Assembly: GCA_905221605.1 (NCBI GenBank)
Contig: CAJNDS010002146.1
Coordinates: 310,001 to 374,000 of the forward strand
Source: Symbiodinium natans
Taxonomy: Eukaryota; Sar; Dinophyceae; Suessiales; Symbiodiniaceae
Direction: 5' to 3'
DNA length: 64,000 nt
Shown: positions 31,593 to 42,049 of the stretch, in pieces
Position numbering within the stretch: the first letter of the stretch is position 1
How the letters are laid out: every line of letters starts with the position of its first letter
Made by a program: the position numbers and the translations under genes
Notes under the pieces: model-generated
Databases searched by the model: none
The model's input: the letters and a program-made list of their open reading frames with translations, nothing else
What the model was told of the DNA's origin: nothing

Positions 31593-32525
31593 ATGGCTCT
31601 TTTCCGTGTGCGATTCGCTCACAGGGTCTTGGCTCGGTCCAAACCCGTGCCGATGCTTGGAGTTTGTAAATTTGCCAGTGAAGCCGACATAGTCGCCAAG
31701 CCAACACCGCTCCAGATGCGAAGGCTCTTCGTCATCTCGGCAGTTCCATTCGTGGCGTTTGGCATCGTCGACCAAAGCGTTCTGTTGTATGCAGGTGATG
31801 CGATTGACAACACTTTAGGTGTTGCGTTGGGCCTGCCGACGCTTGCCGCTGCAGCCATGGGCCAGGTGATGAGTGACACTTGTGGGGTTGCATTTGGTGG
31901 TACCATTGAAGCAGCAGCTTTGAAACTTGGCTTGCCTTTACCAGGACTGACAGATGCCCAACAGCGCTTGGGCAGCGTCAAGCGGGTTTCTACACTTGGT
32001 GGTGTGTGCGGGGTGATCCTCGGATGCTTTATAGGGATGGGGAACTTGTTGCTGATCGACCTCAAAGCCGCAGAGCGTGCGAAGAAAGAGAAGGAACTAG
32101 CCAAGATCATGAAAACTGTGATGGAGGATGGGCGAACTGTCCTACACTGTGACCGTGCAACGCTTTGGGCAGTCGAAGAAGAAAGCAACGAGTTGTGGAG
32201 CACATTTGCAGATGGCATCCAAGGCACTATGCGCATCCCAAAAAAAGAAACAAGTTTGGCTGGGTGGGTCGCTTGCAATCAGGAAATGGTCAACATTCCG
32301 GACGTGACCAAAGATTCAAGGTGGACGAAGAATGCGAATGCGCAGTATGCAACAAAATCAATGCTTTGTGCCCCAGTGGTCTTGGAAGACAAAGTCATCG
32401 CCGTCATCCAGCTCCTCAATAAACTCGACGAGCAGGGAGCAATCATTCCCTTTGATCAATCGGATGCTAGGGCTGTGAAGATGATGGCCTGCCACACTGC
32501 CATGTTCATGGCGCAGTTATCTTAG
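31593..32525 (+). CDS. TMEM65-GAF fusion protein
   Basis: A complete 310-residue ORF without introns; an in-frame TGA about 50 bases upstream makes the ATG at 31593 the first start. Residues 1-38 are Arg-rich without acids until residue 30, like a mitochondrial presequence. Residues 42-156 are a TMEM65 domain: 'RRLFVISAVPFVAFGIVDQS', 'GDAIDNTLG', 'MGQVMSDTCGVAFGGTIEA' and a third span (about 134-156), so three membrane helices. A charged helix (about 157-180) leads into a GAF domain (about 180-308: LHCDRATLWAVEEE, SLAGWVACNQEMVNIPDV, MLCAPVVLEDKVIAVIQLLN). TMEM65 proteins lie in the mitochondrial inner membrane and are linked to Na+/Ca2+ exchange. GAF domains bind cyclic nucleotides or other small ligands. 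I infer a ligand-gated mitochondrial ion-handling protein. The ligand is unknown. Confidence 0.85.
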   Translation: MALFRVRFAHRVLARSKPVPMLGVCKFASEADIVAKPTPLQMRRLFVISAVPFVAFGIVDQSVLLYAGDAIDNTLGVALGLPTLAAAAMGQVMSDTCGVAFGGTIEAAALKLGLPLPGLTDAQQRLGSVKRVSTLGGVCGVILGCFIGMGNLLLIDLKAAERAKKEKELAKIMKTVMEDGRTVLHCDRATLWAVEEESNELWSTFADGIQGTMRIPKKETSLAGWVACNQEMVNIPDVTKDSRWTKNANAQYATKSMLCAPVVLEDKVIAVIQLLNKLDEQGAIIPFDQSDARAVKMMACHTAMFMAQLS

Positions 32526-33865
32526 GCGATCTTTCCTGTTCTGGCATGTTCGAAGCCGCGTGTGATAGTGTCTCTGCTCCGTGGAACCCATGGAATCGTT
32601 TCGTTTAATTGTTGCTTATAAGCAAATTCCAATCATTGGGTTCAGAAGCAGTCGTTCCCGAAAAAGGCCGCCGCTGCAATTGCAGATGTGTCCAACTCCA
32701 GCTTTCCGATTTCGAATTCAAAGGAAAGGTTTCTTCCAGCTCATAACAAGTTTTGTGGAGTTTCATGAGGGGCTCTCACATGTCTTTGGGAGTGAATGTG
32801 GCATTCGAGCCGTGAGAGCCCTGAAAGAATCACGCAGAGCATTGACCACACATGACAGCAGCCCACGGCTTGGGTGTGTATACACAATCTCGGACATCAG
32901 TGCTCCGGGAGGTGGACACGTGCCTGTATTGAGCTGGGTGTCGGTAGGAGATGCTCCGGTGCTACACTCTTACACTCTTTCATGTTACGGTGTCGACATG
33001 CAGAAGTCATTGTTGCACTGACAGACTGACAGGTAATTGTTGAACAAGGGCTGTCGGGCCATGGTGTAGCATCGATGATTTGTTCTCAAGCTTCTTCAAG
33101 CCGTCTGCTCAATGTCAGTGGCTGAGTTCGCGAGAGCGTGTTTGCTTGAGGTTTTTTCAGCGGATCTACTTTTCCCCATCAGACAACGATGCATGACAGG
33201 TCATTCGTGCTTGTGGGCCAATTGCGAGGCACACTGTGCTGCTCTGGGATCGTAAATAAGATTACATCTCAATATGAGCTCGCTCTTGCCACAGGCAACA
33301 ACGTTGGAGACAGTGGCTCTTCCCGCAAGCTACAAAGGCTTGCTGGCTTCATCGTATACCAACTTTTGCAACAGACTAGTCGCGACGAGATGGCGAGTTC
33401 ATGACGAGGGCTGGAGGCCAGAACGATTTGAACATGAAGGCCAAGCTCTCCAGTTTGCACGGGTGTGGTAACCTTAGAGGGGGGCCGTTTCGGATTGAAC
33501 TGTACTGATTCTCATCGTGCATCAGTTCTAGGTCGAAACGTATTCCCATCTGGAAACTGGGATGGGCTCCGGTCTCAGAGAACGCTGCCAGGTGACGTGG
33601 TGTGCAGCGTTGCAAGACATGACAGAGTGAAGGTTGCAACACAGATACGTGTTGAGTGGCTCTGCAATGCTCTGCATGATTTTGGCTTCCAGGGTTGGAG
33701 TTTGCGTCTCACCCCCAGAAAGATAGCGCAATGAAGCCCCGCATGTGCTAGCCAACCGACGAAGGCCCATTGCAGGTTGTGCAGCGTGCAACGGTTTACA
33801 GCCTATGCTGGTTTTCGCTGCAGTAAGGCTCTTCTCTTAGCTGTTCGGTGCCTCATTCTGAAGGA
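32526..33865. other. No recognisable gene
   Basis: Downstream of the TMEM65-GAF gene. ORFs of up to 146 codons (32581-33021) have no motif. No clear polyadenylation signal, as is usual in dinoflagellates. Confidence 0.4.
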
Positions 33866-34984
33866 ATGGCTGCCCGTGCGGATCCGTTCCTCACAGATGT
33901 CGAGGCAAATTCACACGTTGCAGAGGTTGTTGTTGCGGTTGAAGCATACCAGGTTCCGGACTACAAGGCTACAGCCTCCCTTGTCGATGCGGCTCGACGC
34001 GAGCACATGGCCCTGCTCTCGGCTGCGGCACGATCTAAAAGACGGGTGACTAGAGGCTCTAAGAGACTTCACGAAACCCGAGAGTTTCTGCAGAAGAACC
34101 AGGCCTCAGTGAATCGTTGTCTGCGTCAGGTGAGCCAGGAAGTCGCCGTTCTTATCTTTGCACCATGGTCATGCTATGCCAGAACCTTTGACATGCTTTG
34201 CAATGTTTGTTTCAATGCCTTGCCCACTTCTAGGATGGATGTTGAGTGTGAGTGTTTCACTGGCTTTCGTGAGGTTGCGCTGGTGATCGCTTTTGCCTTG
34301 CCTCCGCAGGGTCGCTTTGCTTGGACTTGGCTTGAAGCTTGGGGTGTTTTTGCTTCACAGTAGTACTCTCTCCGGGAGAAACAATGTCCACAATCCCCTG
34401 CGGCTCGTCACGGCACACGGGGCCTGTATGATCCTCTTGTGGCATTCGCAGGATGGCTCTGGAGCCTCTTGGCCGGCATCTTCTGGGTTGCTGCCCTGCT
34501 GGTGGCACGTGCGGTGCCAAGGGGAAGGTTCTCCCCCGGAGCGATCCGAGTGCCTCGAGCTGGGCTCCGAGGCCAGGCCTATGAGCGGCATCTCCGAGGA
34601 GGGAGCCCGGTGTACAAGCTGCTGGCCCTCATGGCCTCCTGGACAAAGACTTTTCCATGCTTTTCTCTTTTGTGTGGCCAGGGCTGGGCCATGTCGCTCA
34701 GAGGTGCTTCTGAGCTGTGTGGCGGGGCCACTGGTTGGAATGCACATCGAGCAGAGAAAGATGGCCAGCTATTGGATGCACAAGAAGGGTGTCACATACC
34801 GGGACGTGGCCGGGGCCTTGCAGAACCTAACTCACACGGCGCAGGATTGCATAGGCCCACGAGCAACGACTGCTTGCCAGGTCGTAGTTTCTCACGGCAA
34901 CTTGGTGCAGGTGCCAACCAAACCGGCCGACGCCTACCAGGATGCCAGCATTCTGGACTTCTCGGCCTCCTGGGCGACATGATC
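33866..34984 (+). CDS. Unknown multi-exon gene (model partial)
   Basis: The best exon is 33866-34129: ATG in good context, 88 codons, Ala/Val-rich and helical (VEANSHVAEVVVAVEAYQVP, REHMALLSAAARSKRRV), ending in phase 0 at CGTCAG|GTGAGC. A possible continuation after a CCTCCGCAG acceptor is 34310-34360 (GRFAWTWLEAWGVFASQ, then TAG). Farther on, 34735-34984 holds a protein-like frame with a stop (KMASYWMHKKGVTYRDVAG to DASILDFSASWAT). Whether these belong to one gene is not shown. No known domain. Confidence 0.33.
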
Positions 34985-35800
34985 TCTACACATAGGAATA
35001 TATAGCAATGAGGGAGCACAGTAGCTTCTTGTAAGGTTTTATCCTAGGTGTAGGATGGCGCAGATGCACGCGCCTTTCTTGTCCGATTTGTTTTGGCAAT
35101 TCCACCCTCCTTGCCCTCCATGGGATCGTAGTTTGCCAGGGCCCGCTTCTCGATTGTCTTTGATCCATCGACTCCAGTAACTGAATTAGTCCCTCGCTGA
35201 ACCCAAAATCGTGAACCCCAGAAACCTCAGAGCCCAAGCAAACGCCAAGCTAAGGCTGGCACGCGTCTAGATCTTCAGAGAACTCTTGGAGTCCGGTCGC
35301 CTGGCTCTGGCATGACGTACTGTGTGGCGCCAGTGATAGCTACTCGGCTTTCGAAGCCAACTTGTGAATGTGACAGGCATGGCAATGTGTGCCGTGTTTT
35401 GCCATTCTTGTCGGAGCTGAACATGTCATATTATGTTCTGTCAGGATACATCTTCGCCATCGAAGCATGTGAACTATTTTGCTGCTGACGTGAACTGTTG
35501 CGAGCCACGCCGCAGCTTCCTTTGCGGTGATACGGCAAAGGCAGATGCCAGGACGGGGCAGCACATTGCAGCACTGGACGATCAGGGAACAGTGTCCTGA
35601 GCATACCTTGACCAGTGCAAGTCTTGTGAGGACGGGTGTGGTTTTACCAGCAAAGTCCTCTGAGCATGCGGCAGAGAGGCAACGGTACTAACTATGATTC
35701 TGTGGTGGGAAGGGGAGATCACTGCTACCTTAAAAAAGATTGCAGTGAGGTAAGGGGTTTTAATGATTGCAACAATCCTGCAATCATATCCGCTTTGTGA

Positions 35801-36275
35801 TTTGGTATGACTGCGAGCGGGCAAAGCCGTTTGCCGAAAACAGTCCCTGGAACTTGCTATGACTGCGAGAAGGGCGAAGCCGTTACCGAAACAGTCCCGG
35901 GAATTTGCTATGACTGCGAGCGGGTGAAGTCGTTACCGAAAACAGTCCCGGGAATTTGCTATGACTGCGAGCGGGCGAAGCCGTTACCGAGAACAGTCCC
36001 TGGAATTTGCTATGAGTGCGAGCGGGCGAAGCCGTTGCCGAAAACAGTCCCGGGAACTTGCTGTGACTGCGCGAAGCCGTTACCGAAAACAATCCCGGGA
36101 ATTTTCTATGAGTGCGAGCGGGCGAAGCCGTTACCCAAAAACAGTTCCGTGGATTTTGCTATGACTGCGAGCGGGCGAAACCGTTACCGAAAGCATTCCC
36201 CCATAGTTCCCTGGAATTTGCTATGACTGCGAGCGGGTGAAGCCGTTATTGAAAACAGTCCCTTGGAATTTGCAA
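35801..36275 (+). repeat. 51-bp minisatellite, nine copies, mostly open in one frame
   Basis: Unit 'TATGACTGCGAGCGGGCGA' then AGCCGTTACCGAAAACAGTC and CCGGGAATTTGC, spaced 51 bp from 35806. As 51 is a multiple of three, one frame stays open for 139 codons and would encode a 17-residue repeat (CYDCERAKPLPKTVPGI). Two copies have shorter or longer spacing, which shifts the frame at about 36.13 kb. Treated as a repeat and not as a gene. Confidence 0.85.
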
Positions 36276-36552
36276 AGGGGGGAGCAGCCATGCCCTCAAG
36301 GCAGGAAATGATTGCACGAGGGGGGGGGGGTTAAGGGGATAGTGATTGCCAGAGGGCGGGGGTTAAAGTTTACAGTGAGGGGTGATAAGGGGAGGTTTGC
36401 CTTTGGGTCGTGCCAGCTCAGCTTCGGGGAGAAAGCGGAGCCTTTGCTTGAGGTGGAAGCACTTCTTCAAAGCTGCTCAGCAGGCTGCTGAGGTGCCGCC
36501 GTGAGTTTCGGTCCGCCACTGGTAAACATGTTGCTGATTTCATGGTGGCCAG

Positions 36553-37261
36553 GTGTATGGATGGGAGTTGCCGGAAAGACCGATCTTTGTACGCTGGTTT
36601 GAAGATGCCGAAGGCGTCAGCATCCCAGTCTCATCTGACGCCTTGGCTAACGTGGTGCTCTCGTTGAACTACTCTGATCTGTGAGGTCTCAGTTTAGCCG
36701 AGGTTCAGTCAGAGCTTCTGCACCAGGGTTTGGTGGAGGCGGAGACTCCATCTTGCCGTTCCAATGATTAGATTCCTTACATGTCCTTACCATCTGCCGC
36801 CACTTTCGGACGCAACTTGTCAGACCTTCGTGCAGTGCTTCGCGGGACTTTGTGCCGCGGTGATCGTGGCAATGCTCCTCGTCTGCAGCGGGGGCACGGG
36901 ACACTTCAGTCTTGTAAGCTGGACTGTTGCAACATGTTGCAACGGCGACCTGCCTCGGCCAATGCCCTCGCTGGGGCCCTCGGCGCTTCAGGGTTCGCAA
37001 AAAAACTCAGGGAAGCGGATGGTATACTTCTTGAGAGGGATCACAGACTTCACAGTCACCAGAGGCTTGTCCCACCTTCTTGCTTTGCAAGTGACAAAAT
37101 ACCCGCAGTCCGGGGACGTTGTGGCGTGTGGGCTACCGAGTGTGCGATGTGTGCGGTTTGACTTGTTGGTGATGTTGTTTCGTCTCATGGCGGTCGCTGT
37201 AGGTGGCGTGGAGCCAAGGAACTTCGCTTTGCTTACCCGCTGCGGTTTTGTGTCACGTGTC
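36553..37261 (+). CDS. Unknown multi-exon gene fragment
   Basis: Exon 36553-36680, flanked by GGCCAG and GTGAGG, encodes VYGWELPERPIFVRWFEDAE and ...SLNYSDL with no stop; it is too short to stand out as an ORF but very protein-like. After a TGCACCAG acceptor-like site at about 36.73 kb come several open frames. The best is 36781-37161 (LSDLRAVLRGTLCRGDRGN, ANALAGALGASGFAKKLREA). Phases between them do not fix one model. No domain recognised. Confidence 0.33.
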
Positions 37262-37389
37262 CTGTGATCTGCATGGCCTTCTTGTTCTATGAACGAACGT
37301 GCGAACATTGTATGTTGAAACAGAGACTGCCAAATCTTCAGCGCTTTATGAAAATTCCTATTTACGGATGGCACGCCAGTGGTGGGTCA

Positions 37390-37525
37390 GAAAAGCTTCG
37401 TTTTGAAGCGCGAAGCTACAAGCTTCAAGCACAGCAGAAAGCCTCAGGCTTCAGGCGAAGCACGAAGCTGAAAGCTTCAGAGCTTCAAGATCTTCAAGAG
37501 CTTCAACCCGAAACACGAAGCAAAC
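37390..37525. repeat. GAAGCTTCAA-type short palindromic repeats
   Basis: About ten copies of GAAGC/GCTTC words in both directions (for example AAGCTTCAAG), giving many possible hairpins. Confidence 0.6.
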
Positions 37526-38762
37526 ACAGCGCTCGCTCGATGTTCTTTTTTGAGCTAGGGGCAGCAGACGTGCATGAGCGTTTCTTGGCGATTCTCTGTA
37601 AGTGCTCATGTTGCAGCACTATGTGTATTGCAAGTTCTCAGAATGTCTGCTTATATTGCAGCATTGCGGCCCTCCTCCATCAGCCACGAAATTCTCTTTA
37701 TCCCTCCCTCCACGGGCCTGGGGCTTTTGCAGATCGAAGCAGTTTGCAGATCGAAGCAGATCAACATTCATGCGGTGATTCTCGCCCAAAGGAAATTGAA
37801 GATTCAATATGCGTCTGAAAATCTCATAGCCGATTTTCGATATACTTTGAGATGTCTAAATACAAGGAAACTTCAAGCTAAGAAAGCCTCATTAGTTCGC
37901 AGATGCTTTCACTTGTTTGTCGAAGCCCCAGAAGTAGACTCGACCCTAGTTTTGTCCAACTCTTCGCGGAGCTAAGCACCTCCCCTGACGAACAGGGGCC
38001 TGAAGCTAAAGAACTGATGGACGCTGGTCGGCCCACAGCGTTGGCTTTTTGCCAAGGTGGCTGCATTGGTCCTTGTCCTACTACGTCAACAAGAGAGTTG
38101 ATCGCGCAAAGATGAGCCCTTGAGACTTTCAGACCTTCAGACGTAAGACCTTACATATCAGCCACTTCGTGATGGGGTGCTTCTAGTGTATCCTAGCTTC
38201 TTGTATGATTCAGCTTAAGCAAGTGCAGTTGCAGCGAGCTGTAGCCACTGTGTCCTCCTGTGCGGACCTGCAGTGGCGCGGCAGCAGATGGCAAAAAAGG
38301 AGCGATGGACCGTACGCAGCCTTCGCAAAGAGTGAGCCTGATGGCTTGCCATTCTAGCTCTTGCACCACGAGGCCACGTCAATCTCCAGATCCTACTTGG
38401 AGAAGGCATGTGAGTTTCTGCAGTGAAAGGGCTCGTGGCCCGTGGATAATGGTGAGGTGGAGCAGGGTGAGGCCAGGCTGCTGCCCGAGTGCCGCGAGGA
38501 CGTGAGAGAATGCCGCACCTTTCTCTTGCTCTGCTCATTCTCCTTTTTGTGCGCACATCATCTTCGATGCGTGCACGTGCTCGCCACGCGGTGGAAGGAA
38601 CTGGAGCGTGTGCTGGGCGTTCCATTGAAGCGGCGGCGGAAATCTAGATTAGACGCTCCTTTGCATGTTGGCTTTGTAGTGAGAACAGTTGAGTTTGTCC
38701 AGGTGGGTTGGTGCGTGTGCATGTGCAAGATGCAGTCAATGCCTCAGGAAAGAACGCCCTGA
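37526..38762. other. No definite gene
   Basis: Frames at 37574-37975 (+) and 38215-38625 (-) lack motifs and splice support. Confidence 0.35.
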
Positions 38763-38924
38763 GCCTGCAAAAAAGCGACTCTCGGTGCCTCGTGGAGCAA
38801 ATATCCGGAGCTTGTGTTGGATCTACTGTGGACTGCAGAGTCGCGAGACGACACCGAACTAGAAAACGCAAGAGCTGTGACAGATTTGCGACATTTTGCC
38901 AGCTTGAGGCTTGATGTGGCTTGA
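38763..38924 (+). CDS. Terminal exon upstream of and entering the tandem array
   Basis: An open plus-strand frame reading ATLGASWSKYPELVLDLLWT, then ESRDDTELENARAV and DLRHFASLRLDVA to a TGA at 38922. The part from 'LENARAV' on is repeated at the end of units 1 and 2 (42047 and 45185), but there it is preceded by 'PNVDNIR' instead of 'SRDDTE'. So the array begins inside this exon, and the single-copy version here is the likely ancestral 3' end. Function unknown. Confidence 0.5.
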   Translation, partial: ACKKATLGASWSKYPELVLDLLWTAESRDDTELENARAVTDLRHFASLRLDVA

Positions 38925-39282
38925 TCCTTTGCTGTCGTGCTTCATCCTCTTTTCTGCTGCTTCTTGCTGTTTCAAGCTGCGGGCCGGAGTGGTTCCCATC
39001 GCAGCTGCGGGACCCTCAGATGTCACGACATGGCACAACCCTGGACGCGTCGAGGGCATCGACACAGCGGTGTGCCCAACCGTGTGCCCAACCGTGTGCC
39101 CAACCCAGGCTCTATGTGCGTCCGAGAAGCCGACGCCCCTAAGCTTCTCACGCAACTCTTCGCTTAAAGTAGCAGCTAGGAAAGCAGGTGCTGCACAAGT
39201 GGATGAGGATCAAGGATTCAAACAACACATGATTTGCATGATTGTACAATCTCGTCTGATTGTATACAGAGTAGGGTGCTAA
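38911..39282 (+). CDS. Conserved 123-codon frame in all three units
   Basis: Present at 38911-39282, 42036-42407 and 45174-45545 with the same protein; the GGT/GGC difference is silent. The start is signal-peptide-like (LLSCFILFSAASCCF) and is followed by a short 'VCPT' triplet repeat encoded by a 12-bp repeat, then 'KVAARKAGAAQVDEDQGFK'. It overlaps the TGA of the preceding exon. It may be an exon of the array gene or a passively duplicated frame. Other frames are open over part of it. No domain recognised. Confidence 0.3.
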   Translation: MMWLDPLLSCFILFSAASCCFKLRAGVVPIAAAGPSDVTTWHNPGRVEGIDTAVCPTVCPTVCPTQALCASEKPTPLSFSRNSSLKVAARKAGAAQVDEDQGFKQHMICMIVQSRLIVYRVGC

Positions 39283-39473
39283 CGTGCCATGTCTGTTGTT
39301 CTTGGATCCGAAGTCTCATCTGCAGTGCAGCTCAGCAGGGTGTAGTTTGCGTCGCGGTCAGAGAGATTCCCGAGGTAGTGCAGCGATTGCGTACATGTCT
39401 TTCTCTAAAAGAAGCCATTTGCTGTGTTCCTTTGCTCACACTTCACTTGGGACCCTCTCCTTTAGACTGAAAG

Positions 39474-39670
39474 ATGTACCGGCGACGTGTTTTGGGAGCC
39501 ACGCTCAGCGAGGCTGGACGTGTTCGCGAAGCCCCGGAGTTTCCTCCGAGCCTTGAACGGCTCATAACAGCTCCATGCAAGTCGATGACAAGCACAACAG
39601 AAAACACGACTTCGCATGGCACGGCCTTGCGCAGGCGGGGTCCCAAGCGCACCGCCCGCAGCTTCATGGA
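39474..39670 (+). CDS. Array exon 'MYRRRVLGATL' (block A start)
   Basis: A protein-like segment after a pyrimidine-rich CTCCTTTAG: MYRRRVLGATLSEAGRVREA, then PPSLERLITAPCKSM and RRRGPKRTARSFMDM. Repeated at 42599 and 45737. In unit 3 the array stops at the end of this exon, and the frame continues into different sequence (RRSQLRRPFPVWIPP) to a TAA at 46007-46009. In units 1 and 2 it runs into the decayed block A. Unknown function. Confidence 0.4.
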
Positions 39671-39780
39671 TATGCCAGATCCTGCACCTGGCAGCACGCG
39701 TCACCGCGCCATGTTATTCGGCATTGCGCAAAGCTCATCCAGGAATGGAGGCCAACCTCTCCAGCGCTGGGCGAGCACTG

Positions 39781-39821
39781 CTGCTGCATCAGCAGACACT
39801 CCGTGTCTGCTGATGCAGCAG
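39781..39821. repeat. Perfect hairpin, 19-bp arms (unit 1; also 42906-42946)
   Basis: CTGCTGCATCAGCAGACAC / GTGTCTGCTGATGCAGCAG with a 3-base loop. Block B has the left arm only (about 41.53 kb). Confidence 0.95.
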
Positions 39822-39906
39822 TGGTCGCAAACCGTCATTGGCAACTGCATCCACCTGCACAGACGAGGAATGGGAGAGCGTCGAGACCGTCGCCGAGGTG
39901 GAGGAG

Positions 39907-40012
39907 GACTGGCTGCTCCTGAACGTGCGCAGGTGACGTGCTGCCAAGCCATTTTTTCGAGAACAAATGGCTTGGCAGCACTTCACAGCTGCACATTCAG
40001 GAGCAGCCAGTC
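39907..40012. repeat. 48-bp imperfect inverted repeat (unit 1; also 43032-43137)
   Basis: Arms 39907-39954 and 39965-40012 match as reverse complements except about five positions; loop of 10 bases. The left arm is the exon end encoding DWLLLNV; the right arm is its inverted copy. Absent from block B. Confidence 0.9.
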
Positions 40013-41043
40013 GCTCGGATGACCCCAATGTTGTTGGTGCCAGATCCAGAATGCATCAGAATGCCGAAGCACTACTGGAAGACACTAGAAGTCTAATGCC
40101 GTCTGAAGCCTCAATCCTGTACAAGCATGCCTTGTGGCCCTACACCCTGCAAGCCATCAGCAGCCCTGAGACGTAGGGTGCTCGCAAGTGCTTCTTTGCA
40201 TCACGCAGAAGTTCGGACAGGGCACAATGCCCTTGCAAATGGTGAATTCCGTCACGCAGGCGCTGGCGCACGAAGTGCTGCCGGCTGTGCCCAATGTTGA
40301 CAATATTCGCCGGGATGGTGCCGAACTACGTGGCCTCAAATTAGATGCCTTGCGTTTAGGCCGTGTATTTGGTTGTTGGCGTTCAGGCGTCGTGGTAGCC
40401 TCGGCGTGTGGTGGTCGGGCTGGGCGAGTGGGGCGGGGGGGGGGGGTAGAGGCACCCCTCAAAACCCGAAAACCTTCCAAGACCCCCAAACCCTATAGAT
40501 CCCAGATCCTTTCAACACAAGATAGGGTTTAGGAAGTTTTAGGGTTCAGCTGAAGTTCTGTAGTCTGCGTGGTGAGGGTTCCCCGCAAGCAACAGCCTAC
40601 TTGTGAGAACGGTGGTTGTCATAGAGCCCCTTCTTCTCTCAGATTGTTCTGTAAACTGCAAGTTTTCAAGACCTCCAGGTTCAATTTTTTGTTGAGTAAA
40701 GTCCTGAACCTGAAGCCCTTTAGGATATCAGACAGGTTCAGGAGAGGCGGACGCACACGGCGCTGGCGTCCCTTGGCTCAAAGCCGGTCGGTGGAGCGAG
40801 AGCCCTTGGGATGCTTCCTGTGATGGCGGCGAGCAAGGTGCAATGCTTGTACAACAAGTTCCACAGCATAGCGACGGCTTGCTTTGACACTGCCTGTTTC
40901 TTAGGCGCTGCGGAGGGAATCTTGTGTTTTTTCAAGATCCTCTTAGGGTGGGCTGTAAGCGGCCCCCCTGAGTGCCCAAAGGTTAACCTCTTTCCAATTT
41001 TCTCCAGGGGAACTGAGCCAGTAAGGCTTCAAGGGCTTCAAAA

Positions 41044-41678
41044 AGCGAGGACTTCGTCGTGGTCGAGCTCCCTGCAAACCGCGATTGCCAGGTGGAAGCG
41101 CCTCCACCGCCCCCGCAGCCGAGAAAAAGGCGGGATCGCGGAGAATGGGCTCAGTACAGCCCGGAAGACGATGAGTATGACATGACAGCTGCCACGCGCT
41201 CACCTCAAAGTGGTGAGGAAGGCGTCGCTGATTTGCAGGTGGGTAGGAGGGCTTTTGTTGTTGTACGTATTGTTTCGTACGTATATAAGCACGGTTCTTT
41301 TTAAATGCAATGAAGAGGAAGGGGAACAGAAAGCAAAACCTACTCCGCCTACACACCAACATCCAACATAATCCGAAAAAGCTGCAGCACCCTCTGTTGC
41401 AGGCGGTGAACCAGATCCTGCACCTGGCAGGACGCGTCGCCGCGGGTGGAGAGCTACACGTTATCCGGCATTACGCAAAGCTCATCCAGGAAATGGAGGC
41501 CAACCTCTCCAGCGCTGGGCGAGCACTGCTGCTGCATCAGCAGACACTCCGCGATGCCAACCATGGTCGAAAACCGTCATTGGCAACTGCATCCACCTGC
41601 ACAGACGAGGAATGGGAGAGCATCGAGACCGTCGTCGAGGTAGAGGAGGACTGGCTGCTCCTCAACGTGCGCATGTGA
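41044..41678 (+). CDS. Array gene, block B: two exons, unknown protein (unit 1)
   Basis: Exon 41044-41238 reads SEDFVVVELPANRDCQVEAP, a poly-Pro stretch, RKRRDRGEWAQYSPEDDEYD and SGEEGVADLQ. The intron is 41239-41402 (164 nt, GTGGGT...TTGCAG), phase 0. Exon 41403-41678 reads AVNQILHLAGRVAAGGELHV, IRHYAKLIQEMEANLSSAGR, then DEEWESIETVVEVEEDWLLL and NVRM before TGA. A GTGAGG lies on the stop codon, so a further splice is possible. The upstream exon boundary is unclear (acceptor-like TTCTCCAG at about 41.01 kb). The protein is acidic with a helical core; no family recognised. Conservation of frame and splice sites between units supports a real gene. Confidence 0.6.
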
Positions 41679-41880
41679 GGTGCTGCCATTTTCGAGATGC
41701 GACCTGAAAGGGCTGGGCTGTTGCCCAGCTTTTCCGGGTGGGTACCTGACCCCCAGAAGGCCAAGGCACTATAGAAGCACTCTATGGAAGACACTAGTAC
41801 CATACAACCATGCCTTCCGGCCCTGGACCATGTTCAGCCTTGTTCAGGCGTGCGATTCCCGTGTTTCTTTCCGTCACGCA

Positions 41881-42049
41881 GAAATTCGGACAGGGCACAA
41901 TGCCCTTGCAAATGGTGGATTCCGTCACGCAGGCGCTGGCGCACGAAGTGCTGCCGGCTGTGCCCAATGTTGACAATATTCGTCTGGAAAACGCAAGAGT
42001 TGTGACAGATTTGCGACATTTTGCCAGCTTGAGGCTTGATGTGGCTTGA
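41881..42049 (+). CDS. Array gene 3' exon (unit 1)
   Basis: After an acceptor-like TTTCCGTCACGCAG, phase 0: KFGQGTMPLQMVDSVTQALA, HEVLPAVPNVDNIR, then LENARVVTDLRHFASLRLDV and A before TGA. The switch from 'VDNIR' to 'LENAR' is the unit junction, so this terminal exon is a fusion created by the tandem duplication. Unit 2 has the same at 45019-45187. How it splices to the preceding exon is not resolved (phase conflict). Confidence 0.5.

Larger units (their letters stand above)
39680..40310 (+). pseudogene. Block A: decayed copy of the array gene exons, with hairpins
   Basis: Compared with block B, the 'QILHLAGRV...RHYAKLIQEMEAN' exon has lost several bases and its frame, and at two places block B sequence is replaced by an inverted copy of the neighbouring bases (39803-39821 and 39965-40012). 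After the second hairpin a protein-like piece remains (MHQNAEALLEDTRSLMPSEA, then YKHALWPYTLQAI) up to AGAC|GTAGGG at 40171. The exon 'KFGQGTMPLQMVNSVTQAL' then joins a different end (RDGAELRGLKLDALRLGRV). Unit 2 has the same at 42805-43435. Confidence 0.6.

Noticed and set aside
31619..32278. 219-codon minus-strand frame opposite the TMEM65-GAF gene
   Set aside because: Shadow frame; the plus strand has two clear domains.
35801..36275. CRISPR array
   Set aside because: The whole 51-bp unit is repeated with no unique spacers, and the genome is eukaryotic; it is a minisatellite.
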